Assembly: GCA_015522635.1 (NCBI GenBank) | Contig: WALW01000019.1 | Location: 62,001 to 126,000, forward strand | Length of the DNA stretch: 64,000 nt | Direction of reading: 5' to 3' | DNA from: Candidatus Tiamatella incendiivivens | GTDB lineage: Archaea > Thermoproteota > Thermoprotei_A > Sulfolobales > Acidilobaceae | Shown here: positions 1 through 8,602 of the stretch, piece by piece | How positions within the stretch are numbered: the first letter of the stretch is position 1 | How the letters are laid out: every line of letters starts with the position of its first letter | Notes under the pieces: model-generated | What the model saw: only the letters and a program-made list of their open reading frames with translations | Database searches by the model: none | Told to the model about the DNA's origin: nothing | Translations under genes and position numbers: made by a program

Positions 1-2133
1 AAAGAAGTATTAAACAAAACACCGGAAAATTCTAGGCCTTTTATGTTATATTTATTCAATGCAGCTGGAAACTCCGGTATCTACAGTTACAATATAAGGC
101 AAATACTAATGAGTTTTCTGGTAAAACAAGTTGGAAACTTGCCTGCTGAAGAAGTAAATGGTAATGTACCGGTAGAACTTATTAAAGCAAATCTATGGGA
201 GGCGTTCAACGTCGCATACTATCATAATGAAACATTCGATGTAGCCGTTGAGAAGCTCAGTAAACAAACATTCTATAATACTTATGGAGAACTGCTCGAT
301 TCGTTGAAAGGAAATGCTATATCGAATGATGCCATGGCCTTTATAGTAACACTAAAGCCGTATGCTAAACCAAGCGAGGAGGATCCCACGTATTATTATC
401 AGGCTGAGAACTTTACTCAAATAGTAAACAATTCCCTGAAGAATTATGTTAAGAATTATAAGGTATATCTGACTGGTTCTGGAATAATAGAATACGAAAC
501 ACACCAGCTTACAGGTAAGGATATGAAACGGGTTGATATCCTTAGCAACACGATGGTTGTGATATTCCTGTTCCTAGTCTTAGAGAGTATTGCCGCGGTA
601 ATTATACCGTTTATAGGTATTTTAGTTGCTATTCTTATTGCAGGGGCATTGGCATATCTAATTGTGACAGGCGGAATCATTGACTTGTCTTCTTGGGCTA
701 GAGTTGTGATGATAACTACAAGCCTGGGGTTGGGAGCAGACTATGCTGGATTCATATCGTATAGGTTTAGAGAGGAATTCCATAATATTAAGGACTCCAA
801 GCTGGCTGCAGAGAAAGCGCTATCAAGAACATACACAGCAATATTAACCAGTGCTACAACAGCCATCATCGGCTTCGGTAGCCTATCCCTTGCCCATGAC
901 TTCCCATTCCTGTTAAGCTTCGGAGTAGCAATACCACTGGCAATATTCGTAACAATGCTAGCTGGAGTCACTCTTATCCCAGCCCTACTATCTCTGCTAG
1001 GAGGCCACAGTAAGTTCTGGTGGCCTAAAACTCCAGAGAAACTATCTGTGAGAGCTAGGAGTTGGCTAGGAGGAAAAGTAGTTAAATACGCTAAGATAGT
1101 AATCATAGTATGGATACTGGTTTCAATTCCATCGGCATACGCATATGCGACATTTAAGGGAAGCAATAACATGCAAATATTCCTACCTGAGAATAGTGAA
1201 GCTGTAAAAAACTTCAACATAGTATCCGAGAAATTCGGTGCTGGAATTATATACCAAACATACATTGTCGTTGAATTGAATGAACCATGGAATACTACTA
1301 ATTCCATTAACTCTTTGAAGATTATGGATCATATACTGAAGTCTAAAGACTACGTAGCCGGTGTCTCAGGACCACTTGAGTATGTCAACTCAACGAAAAT
1401 ACTAGGCTCATGTGAAGCTAATCCGTATGTTAATAAGGATGGTACACTACTGTATATTTCGGTTTTCCAAAAAGATAATCCACTCAGTAACAAAGGAATT
1501 AACGAGGTTAAGGAACTGAGAGAAACGCTCCACGCCATCAATCTAGGAACTAGTGTAAAGAAGGTTCTCGTAGGAGGTACCGCTGCATCTATGCTAGAAA
1601 TGGAAAGCCTGTTAAACGAAAGATTCTACCATAGGGTTCTACCAGTAGCAGTTATATTAATGATTATAGCTTTTGCAATAGCTTTCAACAGCATAGTAGC
1701 GGCATTAGCCGCCATAACGGTCATTGTGACATCCGCTATGATAGCTATAGCTAGTACCGAGATAATATTCCAAGACTGGATAGGTAAACCTGTCTTATGG
1801 TTCTTACCGATAATGGTTCTAACCGCAATTCTAGGAGTCGGTATGGACTACAACAGCTTCTATCTAAGTAGAGCAAAAGAAGAATGCCTTAAGAAATGCA
1901 GTGACAATAGTATAATACTAGCTACAGCCAGGGTGGGATTGCTCGTATTCGGGCTCTCCCTAATACTCGGTAGCGCATATTTATCAATGATATCATCCCA
2001 TACATGGGGCATGAGGGAGCTGGGGTTCACACTGGGTATAGGGATCCTACTAGCGGGGGCTATGGCAAGTTACCTAGTTAATCCATCAATTATAGCTATT
2101 CTCAAGGATAGAATGTGGAGGAAGATAAGGTGA
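1..2133 (+). CDS. MMPL/RND-family membrane exporter, C-terminal part (5' end outside window)
   Basis: The reading frame is open from base 1, so the gene begins left of the window; the first internal Met codon is at 43. Two MMPL-type membrane modules are visible, each with several hydrophobic helices and the family's G-x-x-x-D-Y signature (LGLGADY near 730 and GVGMDY near 1840), separated by a large extracytoplasmic domain from about 1160 to 1620. RND proteins of this type use a proton or sodium gradient to export lipids or hydrophobic drugs; the substrate is not readable here. The following PadR regulator starts 7 bases after the stop codon and probably controls this gene. Family assignment is firm, substrate unknown. 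Confidence 0.9.
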   Translation, partial: KEVLNKTPENSRPFMLYLFNAAGNSGIYSYNIRQILMSFLVKQVGNLPAEEVNGNVPVELIKANLWEAFNVAYYHNETFDVAVEKLSKQTFYNTYGELLDSLKGNAISNDAMAFIVTLKPYAKPSEEDPTYYYQAENFTQIVNNSLKNYVKNYKVYLTGSGIIEYETHQLTGKDMKRVDILSNTMVVIFLFLVLESIAAVIIPFIGILVAILIAGALAYLIVTGGIIDLSSWARVVMITTSLGLGADYAGFISYRFREEFHNIKDSKLAAEKALSRTYTAILTSATTAIIGFGSLSLAHDFPFLLSFGVAIPLAIFVTMLAGVTLIPALLSLLGGHSKFWWPKTPEKLSVRARSWLGGKVVKYAKIVIIVWILVSIPSAYAYATFKGSNNMQIFLPENSEAVKNFNIVSEKFGAGIIYQTYIVVELNEPWNTTNSINSLKIMDHILKSKDYVAGVSGPLEYVNSTKILGSCEANPYVNKDGTLLYISVFQKDNPLSNKGINEVKELRETLHAINLGTSVKKVLVGGTAASMLEMESLLNERFYHRVLPVAVILMIIAFAIAFNSIVAALAAITVIVTSAMIAIASTEIIFQDWIGKPVLWFLPIMVLTAILGVGMDYNSFYLSRAKEECLKKCSDNSIILATARVGLLVFGLSLILGSAYLSMISSHTWGMRELGFTLGIGILLAGAMASYLVNPSIIAILKDRMWRKIR

Positions 2134-2140
2134 ACTAAGC

Positions 2141-2638
2141 GTGAATACTAGTCCATCAGCTTCCAATCCTTTTTATCTTAGAACAAGGTTCACCGTGTTA
2201 CTACTCCTTGCAAATGGAGAGATGCATGGCTATCAGATAATTAAGTTCCTCAAGACTATTAAGCTAGGGGAAAGGAACCCTGGTCCATCTACTATATATC
2301 CCATACTACACCGGTTAGAAAGAGACGGTTTAATTCAGTCCTTATATAAGGAAGGAGAAAAGAGGAAGGCTTATATGATAACAGATAAGGGAATGGCGTT
2401 CCTGAAATCTAGGATTAAGATCGCTAGAGAGTTCCTGTCTTATTTTCAGGGCATACTAGATTTAGTTGAAGCAAAAATTGACAGTTACAAACCCAGAAAA
2501 GCTAACTATGGGAAAATGCTGAGAGAAGCATATGATTCCATGTACGTGTTATGTGAAAGAATTAAGATTACCTTAGAAGAGATCAATAGGGAGATTCCTG
2601 AGGAGAAAGCCGGGGGGGAAATCAAGCCAGTATGTTAA
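2141..2638 (+). CDS. PadR-family transcriptional regulator
   Basis: A 165-residue protein starting with GTG. The N-terminal half is a PadR winged helix: LLANGEMHGYQIIKFL followed by GPSTIYPILHRLERDGLI and a basic wing KEGEKRKAYMITDKG. The remaining helical part (residues about 95-155) fits the PadR dimerisation helix. It lies 7 bases behind the MMPL exporter gene, the classic arrangement for a repressor of a multidrug or lipid exporter that is relieved by the exported ligand (inference from family and context). Its TAA stop interlocks by four bases (TTAA, 2635-2638) with the stop of the convergent methyltransferase gene. Confidence 0.9.
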   Translation: MNTSPSASNPFYLRTRFTVLLLLANGEMHGYQIIKFLKTIKLGERNPGPSTIYPILHRLERDGLIQSLYKEGEKRKAYMITDKGMAFLKSRIKIAREFLSYFQGILDLVEAKIDSYKPRKANYGKMLREAYDSMYVLCERIKITLEEINREIPEEKAGGEIKPVC

Positions 2639-3552
2639 CGTCTCCTCTTCATAGTACTATACCTGTATTTTTTCTCTTCACCCTCATAGACTGGTTTTCT
2701 CATAATATACAATTTCTCGTGTTTAATCATGAGGAAATCTCTACTATACCTCTCCCAATACACTTGCGTATCCTTAATCTTATGCTGTATCTTTACAATT
2801 TCCTCCATAAGAATAAAGCCAGGCTCAAGTATCTTCTTAAGAGCATAGATTGAAACAGGAACATAGTGCCGTTTCCTCCTCGAGTCCCCGAGAAGAATGG
2901 CGAAAACTCCTCCAGGTACTAGTACCCTGTATATCTCATTTGAGATTATACCTAATGCATCGAGGTATCTTTTCAAGCTTTTTTCGTTCGATAAGTCTCC
3001 ATTTATATTGGTTGAATATTTAAGTGACCTCCAATAAGGAGGGTGAGTGGCAACTAGTTTTACTTCATTCTCCTGGACTTTATCTAGGTCCCTAGCATCC
3101 CCAGCGTATAGTTCTATAGCTTCCAGAGGTTTCATAGGATTATCTGGGCTGAGTTTCTCAGAGAGTGCATAGAGGCGATGCCATGCAAGAACCAATGATT
3201 GCACATTTATATCTACACCTATACATCTACGTTTGAGGAGTAATGCCTCGATACACGTAGTCCCTGATCCCACCATGGGATCTAGAACTGAATCTCCTTG
3301 TTGAGTATATGATTCTATTAGAATCCTTGGTAGTTGAGGAGGCCAATTACCTCTATAATCGCTTCTATGGGAAGCCCATCTCCCCCTCTTAGGGAAACTC
3401 CAAACACTCCCATATACCAAGCCAAGCTCCTCTTTTCTAGGTTCAAGCCTGGAGACCTTAATTCGTTTGAGAGGAATTTCTCTGCCTCCTACTATCACCT
3501 TATTATTTTTCTTAATAAACTCAAAGTATCTGGTTACTTCAATCTTTTCCAA
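2635..3552 (-). CDS. DNA methyltransferase, N6-adenine/N4-cytosine type, no restriction partner seen
   Basis: A 305-residue SAM-dependent methylase of the N6_N4_Mtase family. The SAM-binding motif I is DPMVGSGTTCIEALLLKRR followed by CIGVDIN; the catalytic motif IV reads THPPYW, i.e. the PPY core of amino-methyltransferases with Thr-His in place of the usual Asp/Ser/Asn start. Upstream lies the HRSDYRGNWPP segment typical of the circularly arranged beta-class enzymes, so motif IV follows motif I here. No endonuclease gene is adjacent, so it looks like an orphan methylase for genome marking, or one whose partner lies elsewhere. A role on RNA cannot be excluded from sequence alone. Confidence 0.82.
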   Translation of the reverse strand: MEKIEVTRYFEFIKKNNKVIVGGREIPLKRIKVSRLEPRKEELGLVYGSVWSFPKRGRWASHRSDYRGNWPPQLPRILIESYTQQGDSVLDPMVGSGTTCIEALLLKRRCIGVDINVQSLVLAWHRLYALSEKLSPDNPMKPLEAIELYAGDARDLDKVQENEVKLVATHPPYWRSLKYSTNINGDLSNEKSLKRYLDALGIISNEIYRVLVPGGVFAILLGDSRRKRHYVPVSIYALKKILEPGFILMEEIVKIQHKIKDTQVYWERYSRDFLMIKHEKLYIMRKPVYEGEEKKYRYSTMKRRR

Positions 3553-3636
3553 CTAAACCTCCCTTAAACCTCTCGTTGTAATATTCAGTATATAATAGAT
3601 TCAACCTAAAACAATCACTATTATCGGTGGAGGACA

Positions 3637-4269
3637 ATGACAGGGAACTGTTTTGTTGAAAAAACAATTGAAACAACCTATGGGAATGTCTATGTGAAAT
3701 TATCCCAAGATTCCAGCCTTAATATTCCAATTATTCTCCTACATGGATTTAGTTTCACAAGCGACGTTTGGAGTGAAATAGGATTACTTGAAGTCTTATG
3801 TAAAGAGGGCATCCCCTTTATCGCCCCGGATATGCCTTACGGCATGAAGGTTAATAGATCCTTTAAATCAAGAGACCCCGATAAGAATGTATACTTGATA
3901 GGGGAAATCATAAGTGCCTCTGGATTCGATAAAAACTATATGGTTGGCGCAAGTATAGGTGGATATATTTCTTTGAAGTATGCAGTGGAGAAGAACAACG
4001 TAGTAGGCATGACACTAGTTGCTCCAGTTAATCCCCTAGAACATAATATCATACTCTATCTTAGAGAGAATGCCTTACCTATCCTGCTCATTTATGGTGA
4101 AAACGATAACGTAGTCGATTTATCAGAAATGAAGAGGTTCGCAGATGAAACCATGAAAACCAGACTGCTCGTATATAAAGAAGCTCCCCATCCCGCGTAC
4201 TTGAAGTCCCCGAATAGGTTCGCAGCAAACGTAGTAGGTCACTACAAGGAAGTAATAGGATTATTTTAG
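3637..4269 (+). CDS. Alpha/beta-hydrolase
   Basis: A 210-residue alpha/beta-hydrolase without a lid insertion. Visible elements: oxyanion region LLHGFSFTSDVW, nucleophile elbow GASIGGY (Ser), acid LLIYGENDNVVD (Asp), and histidine in KEAPHPAYL. The compact size and the VxAPDMPYG segment suggest a small dienelactone-hydrolase or KANL3/Tex30-like esterase. The substrate cannot be inferred. The start ATG follows a GGTGGAGG ribosome-binding sequence. It is followed on the same strand by the cysteine desulfurase gene after about 35 bases. Confidence 0.82.
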   Translation: MTGNCFVEKTIETTYGNVYVKLSQDSSLNIPIILLHGFSFTSDVWSEIGLLEVLCKEGIPFIAPDMPYGMKVNRSFKSRDPDKNVYLIGEIISASGFDKNYMVGASIGGYISLKYAVEKNNVVGMTLVAPVNPLEHNIILYLRENALPILLIYGENDNVVDLSEMKRFADETMKTRLLVYKEAPHPAYLKSPNRFAANVVGHYKEVIGLF

Positions 4270-4304
4270 TGGAATACAAGATATATATGTAGGTGTGCAA
4301 TACA

Positions 4305-5525
4305 TTGTTTGACGTAGGAAGAGTGAGATCAGATTTTCCTGAGCTCCAAGAGGGCTTGGTTTATTTAGACAATGCTGCAAGTACTCTCAAACCCGTAAGT
4401 GTAATTGAGGCAATGAAATTATTTTCCCTACATGAATACGCTAATGTCCACAGAGGAGCATACAAGCTGAGTATAGAAGCATCAATCAAATATGATAAAG
4501 CTAGAGAAAAAGCTGCAGATTTTATAAAAGCTGAACCCAGCGAAGTAGTCCTTACATATAATTCAACTGATAGTCTGAGGAGAATAGCACTTATCCTACT
4601 AGGAAACAGAATAGTTTCAAAGGGAGATGAAATACTAATAACAGAGGCAGAACATCATAGTAATATACTACCTTGGAGAGGACTGGCTAATTTAACAGGT
4701 GCAACTCTAAGACTCCTACCCGTTAATAATGAAGGAGTCCCTCGATGGGATCTTCTAGATGATTATCTTACAGAAAAAACTAAGGTATTCTCATTCGGCC
4801 ATGTCTCTAATGTGACTGGAAGCATAGCTCCTGTTCGAGAAGTTTCGAGGAAAGCCAAAGAAAAGGGTGTAATCGTAGTTCTTGATTCTGCACAGGGAGC
4901 TCCTCATCTCAGTATTAATGTGAGGGAAATGGGGATAGATTTCCTTGTTTTCAGCGGGCATAAAATGCTCGGTCCCACAGGTATAGGAGTTCTGTGGATG
5001 AAAAAAGAGTTCTCCGAAAAATTTGATCCTGTTTTCGGTGGAGGAGGAACCATCAGAGATGTAATCAAAGATAATGGTAACTTGAATGTAGAATGGGGTA
5101 GACCGCCACTGAAATGGGAAGCCGGTACTCCGCCTATTATTGAAGCGATAGGGCTAGGTAAGGCAATTGAATACTTAGAAAAACTTGGTATGCATGAGAT
5201 TACCAAGTATGAGGAAGAATTAACTGGTTTTCTGTTCGATTCACTAGAGGATTCTATCGGTGATAAGATAAGGATACTAGGACCGTTGGATCCTAGGAAA
5301 AGGCTTGGTATTATTAGCTTCACAGTGAAAGGCTATACAGTGGATGCCGTAGCTCTCTATCTATCGAGAAAAGGAATTGCAGTGAGAATAGGGAAACATT
5401 GTGCACATCCACTACACTATGCGTTAGAAGCGAATGATGGTAGTGTTCGAGTGAGCCTTTACTTGTATAATACGAGAGAGGAAGTGGAGAAATTCATAGA
5501 TACTCTTAAATCACTGATAAAATGA
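4305..5525 (+). CDS. sufS: Cysteine desulfurase, SufS/CsdA-like
   Basis: A group II, fold-type-I PLP enzyme that removes sulfur from cysteine (or selenium from selenocysteine) for Fe-S cluster and thio-cofactor synthesis. Seen: N-terminal SDFPELQEGLVYLDNAAST, the EAEHHSN loop, the Asp-x-Ala-Gln motif VLDSAQGAPH, the PLP lysine in FSGHKMLGPTG, and the sulfur-carrying Cys in RIGKHCAHPLHY. The frame opens with GTG at 4293, but GGTG at 4292-4295 is better read as the ribosome binding site for TTG at 4305, giving MFDVGRVRSDFPEL, the normal SufS beginning. No sufBCD genes are adjacent. Confidence 0.92.
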   Translation: MFDVGRVRSDFPELQEGLVYLDNAASTLKPVSVIEAMKLFSLHEYANVHRGAYKLSIEASIKYDKAREKAADFIKAEPSEVVLTYNSTDSLRRIALILLGNRIVSKGDEILITEAEHHSNILPWRGLANLTGATLRLLPVNNEGVPRWDLLDDYLTEKTKVFSFGHVSNVTGSIAPVREVSRKAKEKGVIVVLDSAQGAPHLSINVREMGIDFLVFSGHKMLGPTGIGVLWMKKEFSEKFDPVFGGGGTIRDVIKDNGNLNVEWGRPPLKWEAGTPPIIEAIGLGKAIEYLEKLGMHEITKYEEELTGFLFDSLEDSIGDKIRILGPLDPRKRLGIISFTVKGYTVDAVALYLSRKGIAVRIGKHCAHPLHYALEANDGSVRVSLYLYNTREEVEKFIDTLKSLIK

Positions 5526-5526
5526 T

Positions 5527-6351
5527 TCACGGTATTCTCATTACCTTGAATCTCCCGTTTTTGAAAGCCACGTGGAAACCATCCCCCTTAGGGGAAAGAT
5601 CCTGGACTGTCCATTCATAGGACTCTAGCTTATCTGCAATTGTACTTGATACAACAGCCTGTAAATCTTCTTTCATGGCGTAGCTCATTCTATAATAATT
5701 TAAAACTTTAGTATCGCCTCTCTTATCATCTGCAAGGAAGGTGTAAGTATAAAGATCCGAATTTGATTCATCGTTTACTTCATTCAATATCAGTACAGAG
5801 ATATTTAAAGCGGTTTTAGTATAGTCTTCCAAGTCTCTGATAGCCTGGACTATACCACCTTTATTTCTAGCTAGATAAACAGCTATAAGGTAACTATCTG
5901 GGTAGAGTTTACCGTAACCAGGGATTCCTCCCATCTCTTTGTTTAACTCGTCTCCACGGATAGAGCCGTTATGTCCTACTGCTAGTATACTACCGTCTTT
6001 GCATGTGGAGATGAATGGATGGACAGCCAATAGGCCTTTAGGCATGTTTTTGCTTGCATGCCTTGAGTGCATGAAACCGAAGGAATATTCGGAATCCATT
6101 ATTAGTTTGGTCAGTCCTGTGAGTCGAGTATACTCTATTGTATTATAGATAGGGTTGAGTGTTTTTGAATGTATAAAGCTCCCTTTATCTCTGTGGGTGT
6201 ATAAGGCATAACCCCATCCATCACTGTGGCTTACATTACCATATAGCTCCTCTAGGTACATATCCATTCGACTAGAGTCTATTAGCGCATCTACTAATTC
6301 AGGCATAGCCTGTGATCCTTCTCTCGTCCAGAAAGCAGCCATTCTACACAT
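5527..6351 (-). CDS. Class II glutamine amidotransferase domain protein
   Basis: A YafJ/GlxB-like stand-alone class II glutaminase. These enzymes need cysteine directly after the initiator Met; the sequence MCRMAAFW supplies it, which fixes the start at 6351 rather than at an upstream in-frame ATG at 6363. Further family marks are SDGWGYALY, FMHSRHASKN and VHPFIS, and AVGHNGSIRG (the Asn-Gly oxyanion segment). It should release ammonia from glutamine to an unknown acceptor; no synthase domain is fused and none is next door. The stop lies one base from the stop of the convergent sufS gene. Confidence 0.85.
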   Translation of the reverse strand: MCRMAAFWTREGSQAMPELVDALIDSSRMDMYLEELYGNVSHSDGWGYALYTHRDKGSFIHSKTLNPIYNTIEYTRLTGLTKLIMDSEYSFGFMHSRHASKNMPKGLLAVHPFISTCKDGSILAVGHNGSIRGDELNKEMGGIPGYGKLYPDSYLIAVYLARNKGGIVQAIRDLEDYTKTALNISVLILNEVNDESNSDLYTYTFLADDKRGDTKVLNYYRMSYAMKEDLQAVVSSTIADKLESYEWTVQDLSPKGDGFHVAFKNGRFKVMRIP

Positions 6352-6475
6352 ATCTTCTTCCACCGTCTTAGCTAAATTCTAGTTCTCTAATTTCAAGACA
6401 GTTATAATAGAAATATAAGATAGTTGCGTAATACATTTTATGCTTGAGTTTATAAAGTAAACGATGGGTATTATC

Positions 6476-6516
6476 GTTGATCACATGTAGTTTTCCTAGC
6501 GAAATACGGTTGATCA
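6476..6516. repeat. Two GTTGATCA direct repeats 33 bp apart
   Basis: GTTGATCA occurs at 6476-6483 and again at 6509-6516. Each contains the palindrome TGATCA and their 33-bp offset is close to three helical turns. They lie in the 199-bp gap upstream of the amidotransferase gene and behind the HTH gene, so they may be operator sites; this is inference only. The rest of the gap (6352-6550) is AT-rich with TATA-like CATTTTATG near 6434 (read on the minus strand) and nothing else obvious. Confidence 0.3.
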
Positions 6517-6550
6517 AAGTAATACTGGAAAATAAGAAATAGAAGGATTA

Positions 6551-6859
6551 TTATAGACCTAGCTTCTTAACCGCATAATACACTGTCGAGACAGGACGGC
6601 CTAGTTTCTTGCTAATAGCATAAAGACTCGTTCCTTGTTTATACATTCTCTTTATCTTGTTTAATTCATCTTTAGAAAGGTAACCTCTGTGATTATAGTT
6701 CCTTCTTCTCCTCTTTATTCTACCTTGCTTTTCCAGCCTATTTATTGCTTTATATACCACGCTCATACTGTTATGGCAATGTTTCACTATTTCTTTAATA
6801 GGCTTGTCTTCCTTGTATAATTTCTCTACGATATCCACACATTCATCAACTAGCGACAT
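6551..6859 (-). CDS. Small protein with two tandem helix-turn-helix domains
   Basis: A 102-residue basic protein made of two similar halves. The first half contains KEIVKHCHNSMSVVYKAINRLEKQG, the second SLYAISKKLGRPVSTVYYAVKKLGL, joined by a very basic linker (KRRRRNYNHRG). Both halves look like Hin/resolvase-type HTH units without any catalytic domain. It is probably a DNA-binding regulator; it could also be the relic of a transposon-type DNA-binding subunit, but no transposase is nearby. It stands alone between two noncoding stretches. Function unknown. Confidence 0.7.
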   Translation of the reverse strand: MSLVDECVDIVEKLYKEDKPIKEIVKHCHNSMSVVYKAINRLEKQGRIKRRRRNYNHRGYLSKDELNKIKRMYKQGTSLYAISKKLGRPVSTVYYAVKKLGL

Positions 6860-7008
6860 AACTTACACCCTTCCATAAATCTTAGAAATGATAATTCAAG
6901 GTAATATAGGTTTTCCAATACAATTACTCCTAGAAAAGGACAAAACGATTGTTAACCTATTTATTTCCACACATTAAACAGTCACATATAATGTGAGGTG
7001 TTTAATTT

Positions 7009-7713
7009 ATAAGTATAAATAATATAGCCCAAGATATACGTATGAGAAATGAAACTGATTATATAATGCCTCCCTGGCTGCCATTCCTACCAGTATTATT
7101 CTCCTTCCTAGTATTCGTCTCCATAATTATAACAGGAGAACGCGGAATCATAGGTATGGCTGGCGTTGGAGTCCTATATCTAGTTGGAGCAATAATAGGA
7201 TTGTACGTTATGTATGAGTGGATTGACAGGCGGAATAAGCATTTTAAAAGAACTCGAATGTTATATCAGGATCAAGCTGGTCATTTTGAATTGAGAGGAA
7301 CGAGTGAAGAAACTGACTCGATTAAAAGGACATTAAGATAAATGAATATTAACTTTCCTGAGAGAAGCCCTGTACTCTGGACGGTTCTATCAGTAATAAC
7401 AGGAGGACTACTAGCATTATATGTTCTCCATTTCCTGAACAAGGACTTCTATCACCACGACCAAAGAGAGTTCTATATATGGGAGGACCTGGGCAAAGCT
7501 ATGGAGAAACTCGGTCAGCCGCTATCGACGAGGACCTTCTTCAGAATACCAGATAGGAACACTGTAATTTACATAGTGCTAACTCTAGTCACTGCAGGGC
7601 TCTTTGGATTCTACTGGGTATACGTAACAACAGTTGATCCTAATGAACATTTTAAGCAACACAGGTTACTAGAGGGCGAACTATTAGATAAGATTGAGAA
7701 GCTTGAAACATAA
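7009..7713 (+). pseudogene. Broken copy of the 4-TM membrane protein at 7796-8602
   Basis: Aligns with the downstream paralogue over its whole length. Two lesions are seen. The position of the paralogue's ATG (8 bases after GGTG) is ATA AGT here (7009) versus ATG AGT there, and an in-frame TAA at 7339-7341 replaces the Gln codon just before the conserved PVLW/PFLW helix. Both flanking segments remain fully open: 7042-7341 codes for two membrane helices and 7342-7713, restarting with ATG immediately after the stop, for two more, ending in FGFYWVYVTTVDPNEHF, which resembles DUF4234-like proteins. It is either a young pseudogene or a naturally split protein translated as two halves. The loop between helices 1 and 2 is shorter than in the paralogue. 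Confidence 0.65.
7030..7086 (+). repeat. 57-bp exact direct repeat, copy 1 (identical to 7820-7876)
   Basis: Every base of 7030-7086 is identical to 7820-7876, although the flanking parts of the two paralogous genes have clearly diverged. The segment codes for QDIRMRNETDYIMPPWLPF in both. Perfect identity including third codon positions suggests recent gene conversion or recombination rather than protein-level constraint. Confidence 0.9.
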
Positions 7714-7795
7714 CCATCCTTTTTAATGAAACTTTAACCACTTTTTTATTCCACGAGAACATCAATATCCAGTGGGATTACTTGGTGTACCACCT

Positions 7796-8602
7796 ATGAG
7801 TACAATCGAAAGATTAAAACAAGATATACGTATGAGAAATGAAACTGATTATATAATGCCTCCCTGGCTGCCATTCATTTCTATACTACTCTTACTAATC
7901 GGGGCTATGCTATTAATAGCAGCCTTAGCCCTTTCTGATATGAACAATATCTCATCGCTCCAAGAAACCACTATAACGATAACAAGAAACAAAAATATTG
8001 TAGGCCTAAACTTAGAGGCTGCTACCGGCTCAAGTATCCTCGGTGCAAGCACGGCATTAATGGTTCTAGGCGGTCTCATTCAGCTATATGTTATATATAA
8101 ATGGGTTGACAGAATGAACAAACACTTCAAACGCACCACATTATTCTACAAAGATCTAGCAGAATATTTCAATGAGAAGGGGCTTACAAAGAGGGCGGAA
8201 TCTTTGAGAAACATCATCAGGCAGATGGAATTAGATCAAACTGAGCACGGGCCATTCCTATGGGTTATACTCGTCTTGATAATTAACATTCTAATATACT
8301 ATGTCTACCATTTTCTAACCAAGGATTTCTATATACATAACAGGAGAGAGCTATATCTATGGGAGGAAACGTCAAAAGCTATGGAAGAATTAGGGTATCC
8401 GCTAATCTTTAGATCAATATACAGTATACCAAATAGAAATACTGTTCTATACTTCATTCTCTCATTGATCACTATGGGACTATTCCAGTTATACTGGGTT
8501 TATACCTTAACAGTCGATCCAAATAACCACTTTAAAGAGCATATTAGATTAGAGGATGAACTTATTGATAAGATTGAGAAGTTTGAGGAAAACTTGGCTT
8601 AA
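7796..8602 (+). CDS. Four-TM membrane protein, DUF4234-like
   Basis: A protein of about 268 residues with four predicted membrane helices: ISILLLLIGAMLLIAALAL, a second ending GGLIQLYVIYKWVD, then WVILVLIINILIYYVYHFL and FILSLITMGLFQLYWVYTL. A charged cytoplasmic segment follows helix 2 (HFKRTTLFYKDLAEYF) and the C-terminus carries VDPNNHFKEH, a DUF4234-like pattern. GTG at 7772 is in frame but ATG at 7796, 8 bases after GGTG, is the better start. It is the intact paralogue of the broken gene immediately upstream. Its 3' end overlaps the convergent methyltransferase gene by 41 bases. Function unknown. Confidence 0.75.
   Translation: MSTIERLKQDIRMRNETDYIMPPWLPFISILLLLIGAMLLIAALALSDMNNISSLQETTITITRNKNIVGLNLEAATGSSILGASTALMVLGGLIQLYVIYKWVDRMNKHFKRTTLFYKDLAEYFNEKGLTKRAESLRNIIRQMELDQTEHGPFLWVILVLIINILIYYVYHFLTKDFYIHNRRELYLWEETSKAMEELGYPLIFRSIYSIPNRNTVLYFILSLITMGLFQLYWVYTLTVDPNNHFKEHIRLEDELIDKIEKFEENLA
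7820..7876 (+). repeat. 57-bp exact direct repeat, copy 2 (identical to 7030-7086)
   Basis: Second copy, inside the 5' part of the intact membrane-protein gene, offset 790 bp from the first. The paired copies would allow a 790-bp deletion by recombination that fuses the two paralogues. Confidence 0.9.
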
